A stretch of 64,000 nt of DNA, from NCBI GenBank assembly GCA_020740775.1, contig JAHEWK010000002.1:4526001-4590000 (forward strand), written 5' to 3'. This stretch comes from Ilyonectria destructans. Taxonomy: Eukaryota; Ascomycota; Sordariomycetes; Hypocreales; Nectriaceae. A program made the position numbers and the translations under genes. This document shows positions 13,841 to 26,049 of the stretch, piece by piece. The notes beneath the pieces are model-generated. The model had not been told where the DNA came from, searched no databases, and saw only the letters and a list, made by a program, of their open reading frames with translations. Position 1 is the first letter of the stretch, and the number at the start of each line of letters is the position of its first letter.

Positions 13841-14941
13841 GCCAACACCATACTAATCACTAACACCAAAAGCACACCTGAACCACCGTCCTCATAAGCG
13901 CCACTCCCTCTCGAATTACTACCTTGTATGACTCTTTGTCGTCTACTACCCTATTCACGCCATTCATCTTCTTCTACCGACGTGGTTCGCCCTCACCTGT
14001 CCACATCGATCCGCCAAGGTTCTTCCCCGGTGTGGTTTGTATTGAGATTGGCTTCACCTGTCCGTAGGCTAATCCAACTCCCGCTTTTTCGCGTTACCTA
14101 ATGGATCTACTTGTTTGTAACCAATGGATTACGGATTACTTTCACCGCTCATTAGCTGCTAAGCTACTTCGCATCCCTTGATTCATGACGGAGACAAAGC
14201 CACAGCTCTAAAAGGTTGTAGATGCCCTCCGCTCTCTTGAATGTACTCCCGCCGGCACGCACGCGACAGGCTACCAACTTCATCTGTTCCAGGTCCCGTC
14301 GCTCCCGTGCTACTCGCCCATGCAACACAGCATCATGAACATACCGTGCTCATCGCAAACTTGGGATCCACACGGCTCAATGGACCCTTCCACTCTGGTG
14401 TCGTCGTCAGTCTGGACGAATGCGCAGGATGCGACCTTGTAATGCAGCTAACTATATACATAGTAAGCTGCCGGGAAGAAAACCAGAAGGATTCGAGTGC
14501 GCTACGTATAAGTGCCCTTGAAGGCCTTGCTAATCACGGGCAATTTCCAGTTCCGTACTCGACGGCCAGGTTTATCGACTACGAAACGTGCTCCTTCATC
14601 CTCGGTTAGTCACATTCATTTCTGAATTGCCCCTGGACCCTTGTCGGAGCGACTACCGACCCCGACACTCTGGCACCACGTCGGTCAATGTCCCCATTTT
14701 TGTTCCTTTTCCCGGGGCTGCATACTGATTCTAGTAGCTCCCGTCCTACGTGATTTTTCTTTGTTTCGTTTCGTTTCGGTCCGTTGGGATTTGTCTGAGA
14801 AGCTGACACATCTGGTGCTGCATCCTGCTCCGACCTTGTTACGACTGCTCAGACAAGCAAACAGATTCGTAGAAATAGGTCAATCTCCCGCTCCTCGTGA
14901 AACCCGAGTTCTCTGTGGCCTTGACATTGCTTCGTGGATTT

Positions 14942-14960
14942 TGTACTACATCGTAGTACA
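14942..14960. repeat. Palindrome TGTACTAC-ATC-GTAGTACA
   Basis: Perfect 8-nt inverted arms around a 3-nt spacer. A related palindrome, TACTAC-ATA-GTAGTA, lies at 48,054. Confidence 0.9.
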
Positions 14961-15697
14961 TGAGCCAAGCCACTACCGTCGAGTCCCTACTCAGGATGCT
15001 GGTGGGTGACGATCAATCCCAAGCCCAGCCCGCCGGATCATGAGCCACACCTGTGGTCATCACAAATCGCACTGGAAACGCCGGGCTTTGCACCCTGTCT
15101 CGGCTAGGTGCGATTGTACCACTGCTGACGCCCTGCCGTATTCTTGATTCGTCGCAATTACCACTGTGCCTACCTGGCCACATCTTCGGAGGATGCATCC
15201 AGGGATCGGGAGACAGGGGAGCATACTACCACTTTGAGGAAGATGAGCAGCGAGCCCTTCCCCAGGTCGTACCTGTACGCCGAGGGGCACTGCATGCAGA
15301 TGCAGGAGGCTAATCCAATCAATCCGGTGCATGGGCTTGCTACGGCATCACTTGCGAGTGGTTGAGATGCTAGAGGAGCTAGGGGAGCTAGAGGGTGGTA
15401 TCTGCTTCTCCATTCCCAGAACGCGGTTGCAATACAATACATGTGAAAGAAGAACGCTATGGGGATCCGTCCTTTCGCCGTGCCAGCCACCCACCCTATG
15501 CTATTCTGTGGGATGCTTTCCATCCAAAGACTATCCAATCCTCTCCCCAACAGGTATTCAACATCTTTTCGCCAAGCTAAGTCAAGGGCAAGTTGGTGCC
15601 CAATGCGTTTCAACTTCAAACACCTTTCGGCTCCTTGGACCAACTCGGTTGGCCTCTTGAACTGCCAATCCTACTCCCTATCGTGCTGCTCGATCCT

Positions 15698-17492
15698 CTA
15701 GTACTTGTGCGGGGCCTCCTTGGTCCTAGATGGCGCATCATAGAGGTCATCGTCATCTGACACCTGGTCGGTAGCTAGTCGTCGCGTCCGCGGGTCAACC
15801 GTCTCGGAAGTCGCGGCACCGTGCATGGCCACCTTGCCAGCGGCACTATCCTGACGGTTCAGGTAGCTCTCGGTCGTACCAAAGCCGGGGTGGAAGGGCT
15901 CATAAGCCAGGCGGTTGTCGAAGTCGCCGTTGGAGCTGGGACCTGCGTGGGTGGCCGAGCCGCCGGGTTGAGGGTCTCGGAAGGGGTCCTCAAAGGGTTC
16001 ACCAGAGGACCCTACGCCCGGAGGCGGACCGGGAGGTGGGGCATAGCTGTCCGTCTCTTTGCCCTTACCGTTACCGGTCGGGCTGTGACGGTCTGGCAAC
16101 GGAGGGTTGCGAGAGTCTGACGAGGATCGATGCTCGTCGTGCCTCTCGACTCCAGACCCGTTGGACTGGGGCATGCTCACGGGCGTGCTAGAGTCGGTGC
16201 GCTGACCGAGGCCAAGGTGTTTGCGAGAGTTGAGGACAGCACGCTTATGCTGGTTGAGGGCCGTCTGCAGCTGCTCGTTTGTGTCGATGAGGTTCTCCAT
16301 GGTCTCGTTGTCTGGAGTGGGGTTCTCCGACGTCATGTAGCCCTGGATGCTACGGGAAGCGCTTTGGCAGCGGTCGGCAAACTCCTTGATCAAGTCATTG
16401 TCGAGCATCTCGGTCGGAGGGGTGTTCATGACGACCTGCTCGAGAAGTTTGGCCGATGTGCGAGCCTCCTCGAGGCGGCTGGCCAGCTCTACGGGGTCGG
16501 GCAGTCGCTTGTTGGAATGGCTCCGGGCGAAGTAGTTTTGTGAATGGGGGTTATACGGAGCTTGGCCAGGGGGAGGCGGTTGGGGCATCGATGCTTGTCC
16601 TCGAACCTGGGAGGAGTGGATGTGTTAGTAAACAGGAATATGGTCCGGAAGAAGGTACTGCGACGAGCAAGTGGACGTACCGGGTGGTCCTTGTATGCCT
16701 TCTCCTTCTCTTTCTTCCACATGGATATAATCAGGGCCAGGTTCTCGTCATCCATCTTTGTGTGCTCCATATCATCGAGCGTCTCCATGAGGATCTGGCG
16801 CACGCTGGGATCGCGCGCACCCTTCAGAAGCTGGCGAGTGGTATCGACGAACTTTTGGTCGAAGTTTCTCGTAAAGGTTGCGCCCGGGTTGTCGGCCAAT
16901 ATGCGCAAGAGCATGATGGCGTTGTACTGCCATGATGGCCGCGAGGTGTAGTCTCGGGACATGTACTTGCGGATGATGCGCGCGCACTCGGCGGCGGCGC
17001 TCGGAGAACACTCGGCGGCATCGACGATTGGGGGGAGGAAGAGGACTTCATCGCTCTATAATGGGTGCGCACACGACTGATTAGCATAGGCCGACGGGGT
17101 TGGGACGGCGGCTTGACCGGCCTAGGTTGTTGATGATTACTCACCTGTGCTTTTCCTCCAGACTCGCAAAAGGCTTTCTGAAGCTGATGTTAGCTGCGAG
17201 CGGTAAGAAACCAAGACACCGGCGACGTTGGCGGGCGCAGGCAACGAATGAACACATACCACACTGTTGTGAGCCGTGATTTCGGGGGTCGAGGCGGGTG
17301 TTGTGCCGCTAACACCGTCGGAGCTGCCTGCAACATCTGTCGTCAGTGACTGTCTCGACCGTTGACAACGGCGACAGAGGCGTCGGTGTTGCGGGGAGTT
17401 TAGGGGTCGCGCGTACGAGCTGACACATTGCTGGCCTTCTTCCTAATGCTGCCGAAGACCTTATTCACGCTGAGCCCCTTCATGGACTTCAT
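15698..17492 (-). CDS. LSB5: VHS and GAT domain protein, Lsb5-like
   Basis: Five exons by splice signals: 17492-17417, 17327-17260, 17177-17145, 17055-16681 and 16606-15698, making 486 residues. A short basic N-terminus (MKSMKGLSVNKVFGSIRKK) leads into a VHS-type helical domain at about residues 30-175 (LFLPPIVDAAE, SWQYNAIMLLRILADNPG, LMETLDDMEHTK). A GAT domain follows at about 200-290 (ELASRLEEARTSAKLLEQVV, IKEFADRCQSASRSIQGY, LIDTNEQLQTALNQHK). The tail is proline-rich and acidic (PPPGPPPG, EDPFRDP). Known Lsb5 proteins link ubiquitin, Arf GTPase and the actin regulator Las17/WASP at endocytic sites; the PPG tract could bind SH3 domains (inference). GGA and Tom1 share VHS-GAT, but there is no ear domain here, and length and order fit fungal Lsb5 best. 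Confidence 0.85.
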
Positions 17493-19111
17493 GGCTGCTG
17501 CTTCAGCACTCGCGCCACCTACAGCTGGCTGGGCGCGGGATGGTCGGGTGGGGGGTAAGGAGGGTGGAGGAGGATCGCGGAGGTTCGGCGATGGGGGGAG
17601 GAGTGCGCGGGAAGAGATGAGAGACTCGAGAGGCGAGGCGAGGTGAAGAGAGGAGGAAAATGGCGATGGTGTGTTCGTGAAACGAAGCGTTCCCTCGGTT
17701 TTGGGAGGTTTTGTTGGTTGGGACGACCCAGATGCTTTTCCAGCGGTGACGGTTGACTGATTGGAGGGCCGGTTGTCTGGGATAAGCAGTTGGCAAGGGT
17801 CCTACGGATCCCTGGTGATGAGAAGGATTCAGGTAGGAGCAGAGCAACAGTGCAAGACCTGGGCGCAAAGCTGAAAGATTTGATCAACAACCGTTAAATC
17901 CCTGGCAGTGGGTTTTTCTTCCTCCGCAGTTAGGTCTCCGTAGTCACAGCGTTCCGCGGGAGGCGGAGTGGCGGAGGAGTCGCCAGAGCGCGAGGCGTGA
18001 ATGCGCGTTCGGAGTTCGGACCAAGCCCCGTGCGTCACTGTCACCGTCACCAGGGCGCCGTCCAGGTCAGTTCAGTCCGAAGCTCGTGTTGCCTAGCAGG
18101 TTGCAAGCGAATCAGGGCACTGCGCGCGTAACAGGGGATGACGATACTATCGAAACGGTCGGCGGCCAACAAAGGGTAGAGAGGGTTGCGGAAAATAAAG
18201 GAGATAGACCCCAAGCAAATTAGGCGGAAGATCCGGGGTAGGTGTTCGAGGCAGGCGGACTGGTGCGTGCAATGCAGGCAGGTGCAGGCAAGCGCAGCAG
18301 ATGCAATCAAATGTCAGTACAATGCGAGTTGCAGCAGAAGCCGGCTTGTTTGTCTCTTGCCAAAGCTAACGCCCAACCAATTTGCAAGGGCCAGGGACTT
18401 TAGTATTGTACCTGTTGTATGAGAGGAGCGGCCCGCCTCACGGAGAGTGTACTATGTACATGGTGCCGTTGCACAGCCTCACAGCCCTACGCAATCAACC
18501 CCTCTCCGAAGTCTTGGTATCTCTGACAAAAGCTTCGGACGAAAGAGGGTGACGTTTGTCGTGTGGGCGTGCCACATGACAACTGGAGCCTGCATTTTGG
18601 AGGCCGCCGTGAAGAGAAGAGAGAGAAACGCGTGTCGTTGAGCTAGGCATGAGGACCCTCGAGTCATGCATGGATCCCCATGAGCCAATTTGCACGACTT
18701 CCGTGTCGTCCACCACGATATATCGCAACAGGCTCACTCTCCCCTTTGTCTATGCTGTGTCTGCAGATGATGAGATTAAAGTGGCCCTCCTGTCTAAGTG
18801 TGTGCAACCACAAATACAAAAAAGCACATCACATTCATTGCCAAGAATCTGTCTCGGTACTTCTATCCGTCGACACCAATACGGGGCTGGCCACGCGCAT
18901 GCGCATGGATACCACCCTGCCCAACGTGTTCAGCCGTTGAAAGACCCTGGAACCGCCGAGAGAGTCCCTCGTGAGACCTCTGCGCTGCCTGCCGGTCCTC
19001 AGCCAATCATTGATCAACAGCAAAACATTGTGAAGAAGTGACCGCTATGCAAAATATCTTCAAACGTACACAGGCGTCACACCACCAGTCTATCACTTTT
19101 CTGCTAGTCCC
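17493..19111. other. Intergenic region (LSB5 promoter, UBX gene 3' side)
   Basis: 1.6 kb. The part next to LSB5 is CT-rich on the minus strand, as expected for its 5' UTR. I see no further gene or RNA. Confidence 0.5.
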
Positions 19112-20769
19112 TTAGTCCTCATCCTCAGCCTCATCGTCCTCGTCATCATCGTCGTCTTCGTCTTCCGATTCCGGGGTGATGTCCTCCACAATCAGGTTTC
19201 CAGACCTGCCAATCTTTTGTCCCATCGTCACTGTCGGGCTGGGCTCGTAAACCATCCGCGGGAGGATCGATGCGATCCGGAACTTGAATTCATGATCGTA
19301 GTCCTCAGGCTTGTCACCGCTCGCATCCTCGCCCTCCTGTTGCAGAATATCATAGCACTCCACAAATGCGTAGAGCTCCTCCAAGGATGCATCCTGCGGG
19401 AACCGTCTGACGATTCGGCCGACGCCGGACTCCTCGGGCATCTTTAACGCAACCCGGACGACGCTCTTATCGCTAGCCGCAGGTTCGGGAAGGATCGTCG
19501 TGGCTCTCCATGCTCGCCACTCCTGTCGCTTCTCTTCCAACCTCACCGCCGCCTCGGCCTCTTCCAGGGCCCTCTTCTCCGCTGCCGCGGCTTCTGCCAC
19601 GGCCTCCCGCTTTTGGCGCGCACGTTCTCGGTCAATGGCCAATGATCGCTCATACGCCGAATCTTGCTCTGTCCTAAGGTTTCTCGTTACCTCTTGCACC
19701 GTTCGTTCTGCCCGAACTCCGTCCAGGTCAGACCCGTACTTCTCGATGGCGGCTCTTATCTCCGAAAGGTAAGTGGCGGCGGGCAGAGGTCCGACGAGTC
19801 GCTTCACAATTCCCATTCGGGTGCTGCCCTCCTTGGGAGTAAGGCATACCACAGCCGAAAAGGGAAACTTGGTGCAGTTGTATTCAGTGGCAACCTGATA
19901 GGCTTCTGAATCCAGCACATTGCCACCCCATAACACGATATTGTTGGTAGGGTCCTTGATAAAGTCTGTCACTTCCTTAGAAAGAAGGGTTTCCTTGACA
20001 AAGGACTCGGTGTCGTCGTGCTCGGGGGACATGAGGACGACCAACATGAACTTGAGCTCCTTTTTGGCCAGGTCATGCGCCTGCGCTACCCCACCCTCGA
20101 AGAATGGTAGTTCGTTTTCTCCGTACTCTTCCTCGAATTCGCGTTTAAACCTTGCTGCTGTGTCTCGGGGCATAAGTGGCCTTCGACCATTGGTGCCCCT
20201 GAAGCCGGTCGAGATTCGGCTGGTGACTGCGCGCGGACGGACTGATGCCGGTAGAAACGACAATGCATAGATGAGCGTGCGGAACAAAGTCGATGCCGCC
20301 TTCCAACCCCATCCGAATGGTGCGAGGAGAAGTCCAATGAGCCACGGCGATCGCCCCGTCACTGGGCTCTGGGGCACGATTCTGGGGGCGGGGTCGGTAC
20401 GTTGTCTTTGCGATCCTCGGTGCGGTCGCGCGGCGGCAGATAACAAGCTTTCTTGAAGGTTCTCATGTCGTGCGGATGATCGAGGAATATCTTGTGTAGC
20501 AAGTGACTCGGCGAGCGGGTCGGGAGCTTCGCCGTCGAAGAACTTGGCGATTGCGATCTGGATTGTGATTGTCAGCAGCCGTCAGCAGGAGGCGCAAGGC
20601 ACCAATGTCGGGAAAGGGGACATCCAAGCCATACCTGAACATTCCACTCTGACCGTCGTAACAACGGAATAGCTTCGTTGAGCTCCTGGTTTGTGACTTG
20701 GGTGTATTGGTTCAGAGCGTCTTGTTGGCTTGTGGACAGCTGTCCCAAGTCGAACTCGCCCTCAGCCAT
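19112..20769 (-). CDS. UBA-UAS-UBX domain ER membrane protein (FAF2/Ubx2-Ubx3 type)
   Basis: Two exons, 20769-20635 and 20557-19112, give 526 residues. Order: UBA-like domain at residues about 8-55 (TNQELNEAIPLLRRSEWNVQ then IAIAKFFDG), hydrophobic hairpin at about 116-148 (PWLIGLLLAPFGWGW...LIYALSFLP), UAS thioredoxin-like domain at about 195-325 (FMLVVLMSPEHDDTESF, NNIVLWGGNV), an R/E/A-rich coiled coil at about 330-395, a UBX domain at about 400-500 (VRVALKMPEESGVGRIVRRF, ELYAFVECYD) and a poly-acidic C-terminus. Human FAF2/UBXD8 has this order; yeast Ubx2 and Ubx3 share parts of it. Members insert as a hairpin in the ER or lipid droplets and recruit Cdc48/p97 for ER-associated degradation. 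Which yeast gene is the closest relative is not settled here. It is divergent from PAN3. Confidence 0.88.
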
Positions 20770-22129
20770 GATTCCGGACTCGAAACCTGCGGCCCCCGGG
20801 TTTTATGGCGGGAAGTGGCGGTCGCGGAATAGTTCTCGGCCGGGTGCTTGCGTTGTGTAGTCGTCCGGGCGGTCGTTGGGAGGATGGGATTCAAAGTCCG
20901 GTCTCGCGAGGGAATGGTGCAACCTTTAAAGCTGGGGCATGCACCTTGTGCGCCGTCCGAAGAAAGTCTATGCACTATCTGTCCGTTTGGGCCCAACGGG
21001 TGGGTGGATCAAGGTGTTGTGAGAGTGCAAAGTATGACAGAAAATCAGGGCGGGTGCTCGTTGAGTTGAACTATCTGTCTCTACCCGTGAGTAGTGCCGT
21101 GGTTCCTGCGGAAGGTTGCCTCGGAGGTCCGGTGACAATGACGATTGGCGTTGGGTGGATCGCCGCGGCGCGTGTCAAGGAGCTGTCGGCGCTTGTCAGA
21201 GGAACTCTGCTTAGTGGATAACCCCGGAGTATTCGTCTATCCAGGTCAGGTTGCCGCTCGTGTATGTGTGTAGGTGAGCGAGACACGGAGAGCGGGGGGT
21301 TGGAGCGCGGGGGTGAATATCATGGCATCGCAAATCACACTGGTGGAAGAAGGTCGGATAAATGAAACATGGTCCCTGTCGTTCAGCCTGTTGCCCTGTA
21401 ATTCCTTCCCAGGGCGGTACAATGGTAAAACCTGCTTCAGGGAAGCTTGCCCGATCCTGCAAGTCGTGCGACAATGGGACAATGGGTGATGCAATTAAGG
21501 GAAGGGGACCTCAATGCATGGGTGCAACGCTTGTTGGCGTCATTGGACGCTGGCGGGGGGAGAAATGGCCACCAAGTACACCCCAGGTACCTTCCCGCAC
21601 AAACCAGTGGGTGGAGTACCTGCGCAGACACTTGGCGCGTAGTGTTTCTTGGTGGCCCAGCGGCCCCCCATTTTCCCTCGCGACTTTGAGTCTCGCCCGC
21701 CCAACCCTCCGCGACTCCCTCCCCCACCGACATACCTACATACCTACATCCTCGCACCGGCTACGAGGTCGCTTGTTGAGGGCGACGCCTTCGCCTTCGC
21801 CTTCGCTTTTGCCTTTTGGACTCGGCCGCCGCCTCTCCCTCCTCCGCGTTCCCCGGCTGCTTCGACCAGCCCACTAATATCCCCCGCTTCTCTTCGTAAT
21901 CCATGGGCGGCCGGTCGCCTCGATCAATTGAGCCATGGGAAATGCTTGCCAGAGTCAAGTACGTGCCGCTCCCCCCATCCCGCCGCTCCCAACCCTCGCG
22001 ATCCACCTCGATCCCTTCACCTGCGCGTCGCTTGCCGGCTTCATTCTCCCGCGGACCCGCTAACAATGATGGCAGACGTCGTAAATTCGGCCAAGGGGGC
22101 GGCTACATCCTCAACATATCATACTGACC
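20770..22129. promoter_or_regulatory. Divergent promoter region, UBX gene and PAN3
   Basis: 1.36 kb between two divergent starts. The stretch before PAN3 (21.7-22.1 kb) is CT-rich with a short GCCTTC run, typical of a fungal leader. No gene seen inside. Confidence 0.5.
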
Positions 22130-24789
22130 ATGGCGACGTCGCGATATCCACCGGCCGATCTTCGCCGTCAGATTGGGTCTCCGAGGCCCAAGGGACGCGG
22201 TACGTGAACCAATATGCATATATAAATGCCCTCAGACAACTCTTGCCGTCGAGCTGACTCCGGCCCCAAGAAAACAAAGATACTCTCTGCCGAAACGTCC
22301 TCATCTATGGCCACTGCCGATACGAGGATCAGGGTTGCGCATTCAGCCATGATCAAAACAAAACAAACTCCAACCAAGAAATGTAGGTCATAATTCTTTC
22401 TGTTCGTCCGTCCGGAACCGTGTCCACCTGGCATCGTCCTGAGGAGAGATCCTGTCATCAACTTGGCCCCTCCACGAATGGCCCGACCAACCATCGCCGT
22501 TCTTGCCCAAGCAAGTTCCACACCCAGTGAGAACTTTGTCTCCGCCTGAAAAAGGACCGCTCTTAACGACTCGATCCTTAAATCAGGTTGACATACCGGC
22601 ACCTGCAAGAGCGTCATGACAAGTTTGAGGGGTGCTTGGTGTCGCCTGACATGGTTGTGCATGGGCCGACGTTTCCCCCTCCTGAGGGGGATGCGCCACC
22701 TCTCGCCGCGCCGAGGTGGACACGTTCAACAAGTGCGCAAAACCCCCGGATTCGTCGGATGTCAACTATTCGCAAGGCACTCATGAGTTCTTCTTTTACA
22801 TACAAAGTCAGGACGTGGTGTTGTTCCCTGCGGACCAAAGTCGCAATTCTTCCGTTGGGAAGCGGCATCGGAGGCGTATCCCTGCAAACATGACCACACC
22901 CTCAGCCTGTGCCATGGCTAATAAGACCGGCATATTTAGATCAAAGAAGGCATTGAACGTCGAATCACCTTCATTTACCCCCGCAAACCTCCAAGCTGGA
23001 GGGAAGAAGCCCACATTCTCTTCCCAGGCCGCTAGCGCCCCGGCCTTCACTCCACGCGGCTTGAGCAGTATGAGTCTTGTCAGTGTATGTGTTCTGTGCT
23101 CTTGGCTGACGTGAATGAACAGCCGGAACCCCAACTATATCCCCAGAAAACGACACTGGTGCCTTTAACCCCGCCGCCATCCGCGAATTCACCCCTACCT
23201 TTGACCTCAATACCTCGGTACGCCACGGCGCTCCCGTCTTCAAACCATCTTGCTAATGAATACAGACAACGACAAACGGCTCCGCCCAAGATGGCGCTGT
23301 CTCCTTCGACCCCTTCTCCATGTCCACTGTGAGCCAGGGCCTGTCCACTCCTCAATTCAATCCTTACGCCGATGACCATGGCGGACTGGGTGGCCATGGA
23401 TCCAATTACTTCCAGGCACCAGGTGCCTTTCCCACATCTCTCCAGCCTCTCCAACATCATCTATATGCCCCTGTGGGACCCTATCGAGAGGACTTGATGC
23501 CGTATCATCGCATGACTCATGATTTCTTCTTAGCTGAGAAGCTCCGGGAAGAGTATCAAAAGAAGGCAGAAGCATCACTGCAAGTCATGCCCAATTCCCA
23601 GCTACCACAGCTAGATAATTACCATTCCCTCGTTGCATTGGACACGACACATAGGAAGAACGCCAACGTCTTTGGGTACCCTAGTTGGGTATACAAGGCT
23701 ACGTCGACCAAGACGGGGAATTTGTACTGTCTGCGACGGCTTGAGGGATACCGCCTGACCAATGAACATGCCATCAGATTGGTCAAGGAATGGCGCCGCA
23801 TCGACAATGGGGGCGTGGTGACGATCCTGGATGCCTTTACCACCCGGGCTTTCGGAGACAGCTCTCTCATTTTCGTCCAGGACTACCACCCACTCTCCAA
23901 GACGCTTGCTGAGCTCCACCTGTCGCCAAACCCTGCCCACGGCAGCCGTTATCACCAAAAAACACCTCTTTCGGAGACCGTGCTATGGGGATACATTACC
24001 CAGATTGCCAACGCATTGAAGGCGATCCATTCTATCAACCTGGCAGCACGGTGTATCGACGCGAGCAAGATCATCCTAACGGATAAGAACCGGATTCGAC
24101 TCAGCGCATGCTCAATTCTAGACGTAGTGCAGTTCGATTCTCGACGGCCCATCCAAGAGCTGCAACAAGAGGATTTCGTACAGTTCGGTCGACTCCTACT
24201 TTGTTTAACCACCAACACATTACCCATCCACCTCTCCAATATCAAGATATCGATGGAACAGATGAGTCGGAGTTACTCGGTGGAGCTGAGGGATACGATC
24301 CTGTGGCTCCTCACGCCACAACCACCACCAGCGCAGAAGGGGATTGATGAGTTCATCCGAGGGATCGCTGGGCGCATTGTTGCCACTATGGACCAGAGCC
24401 TACATGCCACTGACAAACTGAACTCGGACCTATACCGCGAGTTGGAGAATGGCAGAATCGCCAGATTAATGATGAAGCTAGGTGCTGTCAACGAACGGCA
24501 GGAATTCGATGGCGATCGGGCATGGTCAGAAAATGGCGAGCGATATATGCTCAAGCTATTCCGAGACTACGTCTTCCACCAAGTGGACGGCAACGGAAAC
24601 CCGGGTCTAGACATGGGGCACATGATACGGTGTCTAAACAAGCTGGATGCCGGAACGGACGAGAGAATTTGCTTGACGAGTCGAGACGAACAGACTAGCT
24701 TCCTCGTCAGTTATAAGGAGCTAAAGAAGCAGCTGGGCAACGCGTTCGGCGAGCTCGTCAAAGGCAACAAGTCCGGGAGGAGCTTTTAG
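22130..24789 (+). CDS. PAN3: PAN2-PAN3 deadenylation complex subunit PAN3
   Basis: Model of five exons: 22130-22199, 22271-22382, 22940-23067, 23123-23217 and 23266-24789; 642 residues. A CCCH zinc finger lies at about residues 25-55 (CRNVLIYGHCRYEDQGCAFSH). A PAM2-like motif at about 110-125 (FNPAAIREFTP) would bind the MLLE domain of poly(A)-binding protein. The pseudokinase follows (YPSWVYKATSTKTG, LYCLRRLEGYRLTNE, ILDAFTTRAFGDSSLIFV, YITQIANALKAIHSINLAAR), then the C-terminal coil and knob (NGRIARLMMKLGAVNERQEF, YMLKLFRDYVFHQVD). The protein targets the PAN2 nuclease to poly(A) tails for early mRNA deadenylation in the cytoplasm. Exon 2 joins exon 3 over an unusually long 557-nt intron, so that junction is the least certain. 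It converges on LSM7. Confidence 0.93.
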
Positions 24790-25473
24790 GAAATGGGCTG
24801 GATGGCTACAATCGGGCCGCCGCCCAGAGCTATGCAAGGGGACTTGAGGCGCTCAATGAGGACACTGTAGATTCCTTGAAGACAGCGTTGTCGACAACTT
24901 GGCTAGAGGACACGGATTTTGATTATCTAGGATCTGATGGGGTCTTTCTATCTGGCTGATGGCGGCGCAACCAGCCCTCAGAAGGGCGTCTTTGCGTGCT
25001 TCTTGTCACAGGGGTGGGAAGACAGGGTCAGGCGTTGGGCCAGCGTTGATGTTGGTCCTTTGGGATCTCGTAATGTGTCCGAGAGTTATGTTTAGGCGAG
25101 GACTGGGCGAGATGCGAAGCAGCGAGATGATAGTACTTTGGCTTTATGATATTTGCCTTGATTCAACAGACGACAGGACAATACTCTATGTGACGTTATG
25201 TGGCAGGCTACCTGCCCTAGGAATGTGCCATGCGTCAGTGAAGCCGCGGGGAGAAGATCGGTTACGAGGTGGAGAGGGCCACACGGCCTCTTATTCCACA
25301 TATAGCTGACGATATCGCGACAATAGATGGGGGTCTTGACGAGAAGAAGCCTGGGCATAGCTCATAGCCCAGGGTCGGCCTACCGCACACGCAGCTTCCC
25401 GCAACGGCCGACTCGTTGGTGGATTTACCACGCTCCTCCTCAGATTTCCACGAAATCAAAATGACGTCCTTCT
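24790..25473. other. Convergent 3' region of PAN3 and LSM7
   Basis: 684 nt between two stop codons. Just after the PAN3 stop, another frame is open to 24,959 with protein-like content but no start codon (see findings). Otherwise no features seen. Confidence 0.6.
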
Positions 25474-26049
25474 TCAATCATCATCGGCCTGGACGAAAGG
25501 GTTGGCAATCTCCTCACTGCCGTCGACGGGGCTGACAAGGACAAGGAGGGTGCCTCGGACGACGACAAGGCCAAGGGAGCGGGTGGATTCGTTTCCTTCG
25601 TCATCTATTACAGAGTGCACCTGTTAGCGGGGTGTGGTCCCGAGATGTGCGCGCACTTGTGTAGCTATGCAGGAGAGGGGCTGTGTGCGACTCACCTCGG
25701 ACTACTTCGTGGACATCATCGAGGACGAGGTTCATGAGGGCGTCGTAGCCCTTCAGCGTGCCCTTGACTGCGAAGACGGAGTTGTCAGCATCTGTACCCA
25801 CGGTGTAGTTTCGGGCGGTATGGCGCTCTACATACCCTCACGGCCGCCATTGAACTTAACGTTGATCTGCTTGTCCATGTACTTGGCCAGGTCGAGAATA
25901 TTCTCCTTCTTGGGCCGCTCGCGCTCGCCAGACTGGTTGCCTCCGCCGGCGCCTCCTCCGCCGCGACCGCCGCCTCTACCGCCGCGGAAGTTTCCTCCAT
26001 GGCCACCGCCTCCTCCGCGGCCGCCTCGGTGATTGGGTCTATCGGACAT
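25474..26049 (-). CDS. LSM7: U6 snRNA-associated Sm-like protein LSm7
   Basis: Three exons, 26049-25836, 25767-25696 and 25604-25474, give 138 residues. Residues 1-48 are an arginine/glycine-rich tail (RGGRGGG, NFRGGRGGGRGGGG). The Sm fold follows: KENILDLAKYMDKQINVKF with NGGRE, VKGTLKGYDALMNLVLDDVHE (Sm1), then TRSLGLVVVRGTLLVLVSP (Sm2, with the RG before the last strand). LSm7 is part of the nuclear LSm2-8 ring that holds the U6 snRNA 3' end and the cytoplasmic LSm1-7 ring that promotes decapping. The RGG-like tail makes it longer than the roughly 105-residue core family and could add RNA binding or be an arginine methylation site (inference). Its 3' end faces PAN3. Confidence 0.95.

Larger units (their letters stand above)
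11106..15697. other. Intergenic region, no gene seen
   Basis: 4.6 kb between the F-box gene and LSB5. It holds a CT-rich leader-like stretch for the F-box gene (11.1-11.7 kb, minus strand), an octanucleotide repeat at 13,789 and a palindrome at 14,942. Open frames here are short and low in complexity. No gene can be supported. Confidence 0.55.

Noticed and set aside
14241..14609. 122-codon plus-strand frame
   Set aside because: No domain, no splice partners and no codon preference like the real genes.
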